From: Amycolatopsis xylanica
Lineage (GTDB): Bacteria > Actinomycetota > Actinomycetes > Mycobacteriales > Pseudonocardiaceae
Assembly (NCBI RefSeq): GCF_900107045.1
Contig: NZ_FNON01000001.1
Span: 310,001-374,000, forward strand
Direction: 5' to 3'
DNA length: 64,000 bases
A program made the translations under genes and the position numbers. The notes below the pieces were generated by a model that did not search any database, had not been told where the DNA came from, and saw nothing but the letters and a program-made list of their open reading frames with translations. Shown here in pieces: positions 26,082 through 34,714 of the stretch; the first letter of the stretch is position 1; each line of letters begins with the position of its first letter.

Positions 26082-26186
26082 ACTACCTCGGTTCCGGGAG
26101 CCCGTCGCCGTGGTGTGTGAAAACAATATCCCACCCCGGAAACGCCTGTGACAGGGGGGTGGCCTTTCGGTGTCGCAGGCGCGTCA

Positions 26187-26612
26187 TCAGCTCAAATCGT
26201 TGGGAATGAGGTGGGTCAGCGCGTCGTCGACGTCGACCCAGAGGTGCTCGTTGCCCGGCAGCACGACGTCGTAGGTGCGGTCGAGGAAGTCGGCGAGCTC
26301 CTGGGCGGAGGCTTCGAACATCGCGTGCCCGGAGGGGGAGTTGAGCTCGATGAGGACCGACTCGGGGTCTTCGACCGAAGGGCGGATGCGGACGTCGCCG
26401 TCGCCGGCGTCGGCGAGGAGGCCGTCGGCGAGGAGGTCGCGGGCGTACACCCATTCGACCCAGCCTGCCCGTCCGGTGCGGAAGGCGGCGACCACGGCGT
26501 ACGGGTCGCGGGTGTCGTATCGCAGCTCCACCTTCACCGGAACCGCGGGCGTCCGCGGGGCCAGCAGGTCGAAGACCGCCGTCGAGCGGAGCGTCACGTG
26601 ATCGTTGCGCAT
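26187..26612 (-). CDS. ssgB: SsgA-like sporulation/cell-division regulator (SsgB type)
   Basis: 141 residues, the usual size of SsgA-like proteins, which occur in sporulating actinomycetes and guide septum placement (SsgB recruits FtsZ in Streptomyces). Seen: VPVKVELRYDTRDPYAVVAAF, WVEWVYARDLLADGL, DVRIRPS, FLDRTYDVVLPGNEH. Closest by eye to SsgB rather than SsgA, as expected where a genome has one core copy; the symbol is therefore tentative. ATG 26612 has GGTAGGA just upstream. Not in an operon with its neighbours. Confidence 0.88.
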   Translation of the reverse strand: MRNDHVTLRSTAVFDLLAPRTPAVPVKVELRYDTRDPYAVVAAFRTGRAGWVEWVYARDLLADGLLADAGDGDVRIRPSVEDPESVLIELNSPSGHAMFEASAQELADFLDRTYDVVLPGNEHLWVDVDDALTHLIPNDLS

Positions 26613-27000
26613 CGTCCTACCCTTCTTCTCCCTTCCCGGCCCGGTCGACCGAGTGCTGATGGAGAGACGTACCGAAACGCTGTTCCGCTCGCGGGTTTGG
26701 TCTAGATCACCCGTACGGGGGCTCAGCGCCGGTCCTCACCCCATCATCACCCTCGACGCGCAGGCCTCCGCATGCACCCCTGAGGTCGTCCTGGATACAT
26801 CTTGCTCGGTTTATCCGGCCCGCGATAGCACCGTCGCACGAATGTCGAACGTCGCTGCCCGGATGGGTGCACCGCACAGCCCTCGCTAGCACTGTGTTGT
26901 TCGCTCCGTGGCCGGGGCAGCGCGGTCCGTGCACGCTTTGAACCACCCCTTTGCCGGAGTCCAAAAGTCGTCCGCTAGAGTGTGTTTCACACCGCGAGGC
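26613..27000. other. Intergenic region between ssgB-like gene and tRNA-Val
   Basis: 388 bp with no convincing gene. Near its right end TTGCCG (26951) and TAGAGT (26976-26981) may be the promoter of the plus-strand tRNA-Val. The left end should hold the ssgB promoter, which I could not define. Confidence 0.5.
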
Positions 27001-27075
27001 GGGCGATTAGCTCAGCGGGAGAGCACTTCGTTCACACCGAAGGGGTCACTGGTTCGATCCCAGTATCGCCCACCA
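27001..27075 (+). tRNA. tRNA-Val (CAC)
   Basis: Cloverleaf with acceptor GGGCGAT/ATCGCCC, D arm GCTCAGCGGGAGAGC, anticodon loop TTCACAC (CAC, reads GUG), T arm ACTGG-TTCGATC-CCAGT, discriminator A and encoded CCA at 27073-27075. GUG is heavily used in this genome. Stand-alone gene followed 2 nt later by a terminator hairpin. Confidence 0.95.
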
Positions 27076-27077
27076 CA

Positions 27078-27120
27078 AGCAAAGCCCCCGGACTCACCGA
27101 GTCCGGGGGCTTTGCTCTTT
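27078..27120 (+). terminator. Intrinsic terminator of tRNA-Val (CAC)
   Basis: Perfect 18-bp stem (27078-27095 with 27099-27116) around a 3-nt loop ACC, GC-rich, followed by CTTT. Confidence 0.92.
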
Positions 27121-27885
27121 CCGGGTGCCGGTTTTTCAGCGCCGCCGATTCTGCAACTTGCAGATCCGGTGACGGGGCTGTGATGAAGTGCCGCTGTGAC
27201 GCGCATTCCACGCTCGTGGTGAGCCGTTCACCTTTCACTCCTGCGCCGGTTGCGGCTTCCGGTGACATCCGGGCGCCGGGCGCAAAGGTCGACAGGACGC
27301 GTGCGGAGCGCGAGATCTTTGTTGTAATAGGTGCGGCCTGGGCTGCCGGGATGTGACGCGGGACACCCGAATGGGGCACTGTGGACGCTCGCGGCTGCGA
27401 CGGAAAATTCGTACCGGGAACTTTCGGTGGTGAACGTCACCGCCCGCGCGGTGGCTCGTTGGACAGTCCGGCCGCCGCGTTCCGGTGGCCGCTGCCCGCT
27501 TTGTCCACTGTGGAAAGTCTACTCAGCGCAGTGTCCATTGTGGAATGGAAGGGGTTTGTCACCTGACTGGAGTAGTGGACGCTGGGTGAGCCGCGGGACC
27601 GGTGGAGTCATTGATTTTCCGACTACATTGTGTAGTTGTGGAATTCGAGCGGCTGATCACTCGCCGTCATCTTCTCGTTATCTTTCCGGCGATCATTTCG
27701 CTTCCTGGGACGCCGAAATCCTTCTGTGACACCTGTAACGCCGTCGTGAGAGTCACCGATACCTTGGCGAGTGTCGCCCGATTGGTGACTGACGACATAC
27801 GGGGATCAATAACTCTCTGTAGTTGGTTTTGGGTTAACTCAAGGTTTGCGGCGTGTATCCGGTAGTGAACGACGCAGGAGGTCCG
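27121..27885. other. Long regulatory-looking intergenic region before the EPS locus
   Basis: 765 bp without a convincing gene; the small open frames lack ribosome sites and codon bias. The right half is clearly AT-richer than its surroundings. It holds paired TCCAC/GTGGA palindromes at 27504 and 27534, the inverted repeat ACTACA-TTG-TGTAGT at 27622-27636, and TTGGGTTAACTCAA, a near-perfect palindrome, at 27829-27842, 44 bp before the first EPS gene. It probably contains the promoter and control sites of that gene. Confidence 0.5.
27504..27544. promoter_or_regulatory. Two TCCAC/GTGGA palindromes spaced 30 bp
   Basis: TCCACTGTGGA (27504-27514) is a perfect 5-bp-arm palindrome; TCCATTGTGGA (27534-27544) differs by one base. 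The start-to-start distance of 30 bp is about three helical turns, so two dimers would bind the same DNA face. No regulator is identified. Confidence 0.35.
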
Positions 27886-29409
27886 ATGGAAGAGTCGGTG
27901 CGGTCATCTTCACCAGTGGGTGAGGCGACTCCGCATATCGACCTTCGCCAGATTCCCCGCCCTGCCAAGCGGACTCCCCGCGCGGTGGTCGCCGAGGACA
28001 GTTCGCGGAAGACACCTTCGACGGCCTGGGAAGCGCACTACCGCGCCTGGGTCATCGGGGCCGATGTGCTGGCGACACTGGTGGTGATCGCGATCAGCGC
28101 GGCCATCATCGACAAGCTGGAACTGCACAACATGCACGCGATCGGCACCATCGCCGCCGTGCTCTGCGCGCTGCCTGCCAGCCGCGCGTGGAGCCAGCGG
28201 GTGCTCGGCGAGGGCGCGGAGGAGTACCGCCGCCTCGGCAGGGGATTGGTGACCGCCGCGGTGCTGGTCGCGTTGGGCGGCTTGCTGTTCGGCGCGCTGG
28301 ACGTCCAGCCGTGGGTGTTCATCGTGGTGCCGGTGATCGCGCTCATCACCTTCCCGCAACGGTATTTGCTCCGTCAGGTGCTGCACCGCCAGCGCAGGCA
28401 GGGTCGCTGCCTGTTGCCGGTGATGGCCGCCGGCGCCCCGGACACGGTCGCCGACCTGATCGGCCGCACGCGCACCGAACCCCATGTGGGGTGGCGGGTC
28501 GAGGCCGCCTGCACGTTCAGCGGGACGGGCGCCGAGCGGGACACCGGCGAGGTCGACGGTGTGCCGGTGGTCGGCAGGCTCGACGAGCTGGCCGAGCACG
28601 TGCGCCGCGGCGGCTACCGGGTGGTCGCGGTGACCGCCGACCAGTACTGGACCCCGCAGCGGCTGCAGCAGCTCGCCTGGGACCTCGAAGGCACCTCGGC
28701 GGAGATGGTGGTCGCGCCGGTGCTGATGGAGGTCGCGGGCCCGCGCCTGAACGTCTCGAGCGTGCTCGGCATGCCGCTGCTGCGGGTCACCGCCCCGCGC
28801 TTCACCGGCGGCAGGCGGCTCGTCAAGGAGTTCGTCGACCGGTGCGCCTCGGCGCTGCTGCTGACCGTGCTTTCCCCGTTGCTGCTGATGATCGCGCTGG
28901 CGATCAAGCTGAACGACCGCGGCCCGGTGATCTACAAGCAGCGCCGGATCGGCCGCGACGGCGCCTCCTTCACGATGTTCAAGTTCCGCACGATGATCAC
29001 CGACGCCGACAAGGTCCGGAAAACACTCGAGAAGGACAACGAAGGCGCCGGGCCACTGTTCAAGATGCGCAAGGATCCCCGCATCACCAAGGTCGGCTCG
29101 ATGCTGCGGCGTTACTCGCTCGACGAGCTGCCCCAGCTGTTCAACGTCCTTTACGGAAGGATGTCGCTCGTCGGGCCGCGCCCGCCGCTGCCCGAAGAGA
29201 CCAAGAAGTACGGCTCCGACGCTCGCCGCCGCCTGCTGGTGAAGCCGGGCCTGACCGGGTTGTGGCAGGTCAGCGGCCGCAGTGACCTCACATGGGACCA
29301 GAGCATCCGGCTCGACCTGCGCTACGTCGAAGACTGGTCACTCGCGCTCGACATGGTCATCCTCTGGAAGACCGTGCGCGCCGTGGTCGGCGGCGAGGGA
29401 GCGTACTGA
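27886..29409 (+). CDS. Polyprenyl-phosphate sugar phosphotransferase (EPS priming enzyme)
   Basis: 507 residues from ATG 27886, which has AGGAGG 4 nt upstream; the frame opens 11 codons earlier. Four N-terminal membrane helices and a CoA-binding-like domain (VDGVPVVGRLDELAEHVRRGGY) precede the WbaP/WcaJ-type catalytic part: one membrane helix (SALLLTVLSPLLLMIALAIK), FKFRTM, RYSLDELPQLFNVL, MSLVGPRPPLPEE and GLTGLWQVSGRS. It moves a sugar-1-phosphate onto undecaprenyl phosphate at the inner membrane face, the first step of the repeat unit. First gene of the EPS locus; its 3' end overlaps the convergent glycosyltransferase gene by 53 bp. Confidence 0.94.
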   Translation: MEESVRSSSPVGEATPHIDLRQIPRPAKRTPRAVVAEDSSRKTPSTAWEAHYRAWVIGADVLATLVVIAISAAIIDKLELHNMHAIGTIAAVLCALPASRAWSQRVLGEGAEEYRRLGRGLVTAAVLVALGGLLFGALDVQPWVFIVVPVIALITFPQRYLLRQVLHRQRRQGRCLLPVMAAGAPDTVADLIGRTRTEPHVGWRVEAACTFSGTGAERDTGEVDGVPVVGRLDELAEHVRRGGYRVVAVTADQYWTPQRLQQLAWDLEGTSAEMVVAPVLMEVAGPRLNVSSVLGMPLLRVTAPRFTGGRRLVKEFVDRCASALLLTVLSPLLLMIALAIKLNDRGPVIYKQRRIGRDGASFTMFKFRTMITDADKVRKTLEKDNEGAGPLFKMRKDPRITKVGSMLRRYSLDELPQLFNVLYGRMSLVGPRPPLPEETKKYGSDARRRLLVKPGLTGLWQVSGRSDLTWDQSIRLDLRYVEDWSLALDMVILWKTVRAVVGGEGAY

Positions 29410-30502
29410 GCGCGGTGAGCACGGAAACGATCTCGGCGCGGTAGCGCTGGGGTGCGAAGAGCCCGGTGGCCTCGGCAGTGGCCAACCGGGCTTTTTCCGT
29501 TGCGGCGCCTGGGTTTTCGAAGACCTTGCGCAGCTCGGCCGCCAGCGCCTCGGCGTCACCGGCCGGGACGACCGCGCCCCGCCGTCCATGATCGACGGTT
29601 TCGGGCAGCCCTTGCGCGTCCGTGACGATGACCGGCACGCCGGCGAGCTGAGCCTCGACCGCGGTGTTGCCGAACGGCTCGACGCGCGACGGCACGATCG
29701 CGACGTCCGCGTAGGCGTAGGCGTCCCAGACGTCGTCACGGAAACCGCTCAGCCGCACCGAACCGGTCAGGTTCCCGGCTTGGATCAAGCCGTCGATCTC
29801 GTCGGAGAACCACTCGTAGCCGGGGAAGATCGACCCGGCCAGCTCCAGCGTCGCGTCGATCCCGGCACGCCTGAGCAGCGCCAGCGCACGCACGGCGACG
29901 TCGGTGCCCTTGCGGGGCGAGATCCGCCCGACGAGCACGATCCGGAACCCGGGGCCGGCCACCGGGGTCACCGGCGCCCCGGGAACCCCGTTGTAGATCA
30001 AGCGGGTCCGCGCGGCCAGCCGGGGCAGCGCGCGGTGGAGCACGCCCGCGGTCGCGAGGCTGTTCACCACGACCGTGTGCGCGGCGAGCAGGGGAGCGGC
30101 CAGCGCGACCCGGATCGGCGCCGCGACACCGTCTTCGGCCTCGTGGACGTGCGCGAGCACCCGGACGCCGAGCAGGCGCGCCAGCGGCAGCCACAGCGGC
30201 ACGGTGACCGTGTTGACGTACAGCACGCCTGGGCGGTGTGTCCGGATCAGACGGACCATCGGCCGCAGGCTCGACGCCGTCTCCCGGAGTAGCCCGATGA
30301 GCCCGGATGGCCGCAGCGCCGCCTTGCGCAGCACCGGAACCGGGCAGACGGTGACCTCGCCGAGCGCGGCGGCGAGCGGCCCGTCCTGCGGCAGGGTGAC
30401 GACGACCTCGTGTCCCGCGTCGCGCAACGCCTGCACGGATTCGGCGAAGACGCGGTCCGATCCGTACAGCTCCGCCGACGCGTGCGCCATCAGGATCTTC
30501 AC
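29357..30502 (-). CDS. Glycosyltransferase, GT4 family
   Basis: 381 residues with two Rossmann-like halves: N-terminal KILMAHASAELYGSDRVFAESVQAL and C-terminal GFRIVLVGRISPRKGTDVAVRAL, ADVAIVPSRVEPFGNTAVEAQLAGVPVI with the GT4 E-x7-E motif. Adds a sugar from a nucleotide donor to the growing repeat unit. GTG 30502 overlaps the upstream polymerase stop by 4 bp. Confidence 0.92.
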   Translation of the reverse strand: MKILMAHASAELYGSDRVFAESVQALRDAGHEVVVTLPQDGPLAAALGEVTVCPVPVLRKAALRPSGLIGLLRETASSLRPMVRLIRTHRPGVLYVNTVTVPLWLPLARLLGVRVLAHVHEAEDGVAAPIRVALAAPLLAAHTVVVNSLATAGVLHRALPRLAARTRLIYNGVPGAPVTPVAGPGFRIVLVGRISPRKGTDVAVRALALLRRAGIDATLELAGSIFPGYEWFSDEIDGLIQAGNLTGSVRLSGFRDDVWDAYAYADVAIVPSRVEPFGNTAVEAQLAGVPVIVTDAQGLPETVDHGRRGAVVPAGDAEALAAELRKVFENPGAATEKARLATAEATGLFAPQRYRAEIVSVLTALSTLPRRRPRRARSSRG

Positions 30503-31737
30503 GCGCGCCTCGCCACGCCGACCCAGGCGGCGAGCACGAACAGCCAGGTGCAGCCGACGTTGGCGGGCGCGCCCAGCCCTTCGGTGAAGACCGAGTTCGC
30601 GATCATCGCGGGCAGTACCGAAAGGATCATCATCCGCTCGACCGGCAGGGTCAGCCGCCGCGCCGCCAGCAGGATGGCCACCAGCAGTGCCAGCCAGCAG
30701 GCCGCGCCGAGGATCCCGGTGTCCATCAGCAGGTTGACCAGCGCGTTGTGCCCGCCGCCGAGCCCGATGCTCTCCAGGAACAGCCCGCGTGAGGCGGTCA
30801 GCCCGAAGCCGTACAGCGGATGCTCGGGGAACAGCTCGAACGCGTAGCCCCAGAGGTCGGTCCGCGAGTTCAAGGTGGACAGTTTCGCCAGCGTCTCGCC
30901 GCGCGCGAAGAACGACTCGATGGCCGACGAGCTGCTCAGCGCGATCGTGATCAGCACGACCGCGAGCACCACGCCCGCCTCGACCTTGCGCTGCCCGCGC
31001 CATCTGGTCCAGACCACCAGGAGCACGCCGACGATCGCGCCGATCACCGCGCCGCGGGTCTTCGTCGCGATCAGGCCGCCGGCGCAGATCGCCAGCAGCA
31101 CGAGGTAGACCGGGAGCGGCCAGCGCGGCCCGGCGCGCTCCAGGCCGTGCGCGAGCACGTATCCGGCGAGCAGCACCACGGCGATCGCCAGCATCTCGCC
31201 CGCCTCGACCGGGTGCACGTAAAGCCAGGTGAACCGGCCTGCCTGCAGCTTTCCCTGCGGGAAGCGCACCAGCAGGCCGAGCAGCACCGAACCGGCGATC
31301 AGCACGAAGAACCCGTGCGCGACGCGGTGCATGTCGGCGGGTTTCGCGTGTCGCGCGAGCGCCCGGGACAGCGCGAGCACGACCAGCACCTGCGCGCCCC
31401 GCACCAGCGCGAGTTTCAGGTAAGGCGAATACAGCGCCGAGCCCGCGAGCATGAGCGCGTACGCATAAGAGAGGAACGTCACCACATCTGGACGGCGGAC
31501 CCGGGTGTCCGGCCGGAACCGGACGAAAAGGAAGATCGCGACCAGTGCGTAAGTTCCGATTTCGGCGAGCACGAACAGGTCGGCGTTCCCGGTGACCGCC
31601 TGGTCATTGGCGCGCAGCCGGAATTTGTAGTCACTGGCCACGACCAAGGCGAGTACGCACGCGACCGGCCAGATCGCCCCGGGATTCCCCAGGCTGCCCG
31701 CCGCCGGAATGCGGGCCCGCGCACCGGTGAAGCTCAT
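30499..31737 (-). CDS. O-antigen ligase/polymerase-like membrane protein (Wzy-type)
   Basis: 412 residues, about 10-12 membrane helices. The typical Wzy_C/O-antigen ligase region is the periplasmic loop and end TLNSRTDLWGYAFELFPEHPLYGFGL ... GGGHNALVNLLMDTGILGA, with conserved Arg and His. Polymerises or transfers lipid-linked repeat units outside the membrane. ATG 31737 has GAGGGA upstream. Divergent from the glycosyltransferase at 31926. Confidence 0.88.
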   Translation of the reverse strand: MSFTGARARIPAAGSLGNPGAIWPVACVLALVVASDYKFRLRANDQAVTGNADLFVLAEIGTYALVAIFLFVRFRPDTRVRRPDVVTFLSYAYALMLAGSALYSPYLKLALVRGAQVLVVLALSRALARHAKPADMHRVAHGFFVLIAGSVLLGLLVRFPQGKLQAGRFTWLYVHPVEAGEMLAIAVVLLAGYVLAHGLERAGPRWPLPVYLVLLAICAGGLIATKTRGAVIGAIVGVLLVVWTRWRGQRKVEAGVVLAVVLITIALSSSSAIESFFARGETLAKLSTLNSRTDLWGYAFELFPEHPLYGFGLTASRGLFLESIGLGGGHNALVNLLMDTGILGAACWLALLVAILLAARRLTLPVERMMILSVLPAMIANSVFTEGLGAPANVGCTWLFVLAAWVGVARRA

Positions 31738-31925
31738 GGGGTTCCCTCGAATTGACCGATTGGACCAGACGAATCCCGCGAACGGTGTAACACCGGAGGC
31801 GATCACTGATATTACTATGCTGGCACTCATACGTGTGACGCCGACCGGGTCCAGTCCAGACCACCAGGTCGGCGTTGTGCTGAACGGGTGACGGATTCCG
31901 GTGAACTTGACCCGATCGGTGACGG

Positions 31926-33026
31926 ATGCGCATTGCGATGATAGGCACGCGCGGTGTTCCGGCGCGTTACGGCGGCTTTGAGACCTGCATCGAGGAAGTC
32001 GGGTATCGCCTGGTCAAGCTGGGTCACGAGGTCACCGTCTATTGCCGCCGCACCGAGGATCCCGACGCTGGCGACGGGTTCGGCGAGTACCAGGGCATGC
32101 GGCTGGTGACTTTGCCCGCGCTGCGCCGCAAAAGCCTCGAAACGCTCAGCCATACCGCGCTTTCCGTGCTGCACGCGGTGAAACACCGGCCCGACGTCGC
32201 GTTCGTCTTCAATGCCGCGAACGCGCCGCTGCTGCCGATACTGCGGGCGCGGCGCATTCCGGTCGTCACCCACGTGGACGGTCTCGAGTGGAAACGTGCC
32301 AAGTGGGGGGCTTTGGGCCGCCGTTACTACCGCGGCGCCGAAGCGCTCGCCGTGCGCTGGTCGGACGCGCTCATCGCCGACGCGGTCGGCATTCAGGATT
32401 ACTATTCCCGGCGTTTTCACGTGCCCACCGACTACATTCCTTACGGCGCACCGATTCTCGGCAATCCCGGCACGGAACGGCTGGCCGGGCTCGGCCTGGC
32501 GAGCCGTGACTATCACCTGGTGGTCGCTCGCTTCGAGCCGGAGAACCATGTCGACCTGGCCGTCGAGGGCTATCTTGAAAGCGGGGCCGAGCGGCCGCTG
32601 GTCGTGGTCGGCGCGGCGCCCTACGCCGACCGGTACACGGCCAGGATCAAAGCGCTCGCCGCGCGCGGCAACGTCCGGCTGCTCGGCTCGGTCTGGGATC
32701 AGGACCTGCTCGACCAGCTCTACGGCAACGCGCTCACCTACATCCACGGTCACTCGGTCGGGGGCACCAACCCCTCGCTGCTGCGCGCGATGGGCGCGGG
32801 CGCCGCGACCTCGGCCTTCGACGTCTCCTTCAACCGCGAAGTACTCGGCGAGCACGGCCGCTACTTCACCCGGCCGAGCGAACTCGCCGCGCTCTGCGAC
32901 GCCGCCGAGGCCGACCCCGCCGCGACGACGGACCGCGGCCGGGACCAGGTCGCCTCACTCGGCCGGTACGAGTGGGACGGCGTCGCCGAAAAGTACGAGC
33001 AGCTCGCGCTGCGCTTGAACCGCTAG
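31926..33026 (+). CDS. Glycosyltransferase with DUF1972 (rhamnosyltransferase-like)
   Basis: 366 residues. The start RIAMIGTRGVPARYGGFETCIEEVG is the DUF1972 signature seen in rhamnosyl/glucosyl transferases of exopolysaccharide loci. The C-terminal donor domain has LVVARFEPENHVDLAVEGYLESG and HSVGGTNPSLLRAMGAG. Probably transfers a second or later sugar of the EPS unit. 37 bp before the secreted propeller gene, likely one operon. Confidence 0.92.
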   Translation: MRIAMIGTRGVPARYGGFETCIEEVGYRLVKLGHEVTVYCRRTEDPDAGDGFGEYQGMRLVTLPALRRKSLETLSHTALSVLHAVKHRPDVAFVFNAANAPLLPILRARRIPVVTHVDGLEWKRAKWGALGRRYYRGAEALAVRWSDALIADAVGIQDYYSRRFHVPTDYIPYGAPILGNPGTERLAGLGLASRDYHLVVARFEPENHVDLAVEGYLESGAERPLVVVGAAPYADRYTARIKALAARGNVRLLGSVWDQDLLDQLYGNALTYIHGHSVGGTNPSLLRAMGAGAATSAFDVSFNREVLGEHGRYFTRPSELAALCDAAEADPAATTDRGRDQVASLGRYEWDGVAEKYEQLALRLNR

Positions 33027-33063
33027 ATCTCCCCAAAACCCGCCGAAGTAAAAGGAAATCCGC

Positions 33064-34704
33064 ATGTTCCGCATACGGAAGCAGGCTTGTGCGCTGGTCA
33101 CGCTCCTGACCGGCGCCGCGCTCGCCACCGCAGTGCCCGCCACCGCCGCCGACCTCCCGGTGGCCGTCACCGCGGGCGCCATGGCCGCGCCGCAGGTGGA
33201 CGGGATCGTGTTCACCGTCGCCATCGTCGGCGACACGGTTTTCGCGGGCGGCCGGTTCTCGAAGGCCCGCCCCGCCGGCGTCGCGCCGGGCGGGCCCGGC
33301 GAGGTCGACCGGCACAACCTGCTCGCGTTTTCGCTGAGCACCGGCAAACTCCTGCCGTGGGCGCCGGACGTCAGCGGCTCGCAGTACACCTCGGGCACCA
33401 ACCCCGGCCCGTTCTGCAAGACGGTCGGCGCGAGCACCTATGTCTGCGACACCGTCTTCCGCATCAAGAAGTCGCCGGACAACACGCGGATCTACGTCGG
33501 CGGCGACTTCGACAAGATCAACGGCCAGTGGCGCTCGCGCCTCGCCGCGTTCGACATCGACGACGGCACGCTCGCGCTCGACTTCAAGCCCGCCGTCGCC
33601 GGCCGGGTGCGCGGCATCGCGGTCACCCAGGACACGGTCTACGCGGGCGGTGGCTTCAAGAAGGTCAATGGGATCAACCGGGACAAGCTCGCGGCGTTCG
33701 CCTTCGACGGGACCATGCGCGACTGGGCGCCGACGGCCGACGCCGAGGTCTATGCGCTGGCACCGGCGCCGGAGTTCGGGCGGGTGCTGATCGGCGGGCA
33801 GTTCGACAAGGTCAACGGGGTCACGCACCACGCTTGGAACGCGGTCGACGCGTTCACCGGCGCGGACGCCCCGTGGAGCGACAAGCTCGGCGTGAACGAC
33901 GTGATCACCGACATCGTCACCGACGGCACGACCGCCTACGCGGGCGGCTTCAACTCCATCGGTCCGGACGTGCGGTACGAAGGCCGCGTCGCGGTCGACA
34001 TCGAAAGCGGCGATCTGAACTGGTCCGACGGCTGCTACGGCGACACCCAGGCCGTGACGGTCAGCCGGGGCGTGCTCTACAGCGCCTCGCACACGCACGA
34101 CTGTTCGGCTATCAACGCCGCTCCCGAAAACGGCCCGATCGACTACTACCGGCTCGTCGCCGAGACCGCGGCGGCGACCGGCGAAGCGGCGGCCGACGTG
34201 AACACCGTGCATGCCGGCGACCCGATCCCGGAGATGCTGCCGTGGTTCCCGAACACGAACGCCGGGCCGGCCGACAGCTACTGGAAGAACGGCACCTGGG
34301 CGCTCGACTCGAACGACAAGTACGTCGTCGCGGGCGGCGAGTTCACGACCGTCAATGGCAAGGCGCAGCAGGGACTTGTGCGCTTCGCCGCCCGTGGCGT
34401 GCCCGGCGCGGTCAACAAGGGACCGCAGACGCCGTTCCGCGCGCCGTCGCTGGAGAAGGACGACGAGGGCAGTGTCCTGGTCACCTGGACCGGCACTTGG
34501 GACGCACAGAACTCGGACATCACTTACCGGGTGTACCGGGTGGGCGTCTCCGCGCCGCTCTACGAGGAGACGCAGCCGTCGCGGCCGTGGGAGCTGCCCG
34601 AGATGAGCTACCTCGACCGTGACGCTCCCGGGGGCGGGAGTTACTACATTCGGGCGGTCGACGCGGACGGCGTTGTCATTGGGTCACCACAGGCCTCGAT
34701 CTGA
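33064..34704 (+). CDS. Secreted beta-propeller protein of the EPS locus
   Basis: 546 residues. Sec signal peptide at 1-29 (RIRKQ, hydrophobic ALVTLLTGAALATAV, cleavage after ATAA). The body has about six repeats around a y-x-GG-F core (VFAGGRF, IYVGGDF, VYAGGGF, VLIGGQF, AYAGGFN, VVAGGEFTTVNG), typical of secreted propellers, then a fibronectin-III-like end (VLVTWTGTWDAQNSDITYRVYRVG). No catalytic residues seen. Probably binds or organises polysaccharide outside the cell. AAAAGGAAA precedes ATG 33064. Confidence 0.8.
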   Translation: MFRIRKQACALVTLLTGAALATAVPATAADLPVAVTAGAMAAPQVDGIVFTVAIVGDTVFAGGRFSKARPAGVAPGGPGEVDRHNLLAFSLSTGKLLPWAPDVSGSQYTSGTNPGPFCKTVGASTYVCDTVFRIKKSPDNTRIYVGGDFDKINGQWRSRLAAFDIDDGTLALDFKPAVAGRVRGIAVTQDTVYAGGGFKKVNGINRDKLAAFAFDGTMRDWAPTADAEVYALAPAPEFGRVLIGGQFDKVNGVTHHAWNAVDAFTGADAPWSDKLGVNDVITDIVTDGTTAYAGGFNSIGPDVRYEGRVAVDIESGDLNWSDGCYGDTQAVTVSRGVLYSASHTHDCSAINAAPENGPIDYYRLVAETAAATGEAAADVNTVHAGDPIPEMLPWFPNTNAGPADSYWKNGTWALDSNDKYVVAGGEFTTVNGKAQQGLVRFAARGVPGAVNKGPQTPFRAPSLEKDDEGSVLVTWTGTWDAQNSDITYRVYRVGVSAPLYEETQPSRPWELPEMSYLDRDAPGGGSYYIRAVDADGVVIGSPQASI

Positions 34705-34714
34705 CTGGTCCCGT

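Noticed and set aside
25837..27120. tRNA cluster as an integration site of a mobile element
   Set aside because: No integrase, excisionase or repeated tRNA 3' end found on either side.
27602..27865. 87-codon plus-strand frame before the EPS priming gene
   Set aside because: No ribosome site, no codon bias, lies in the AT-rich leader; product has no family features.
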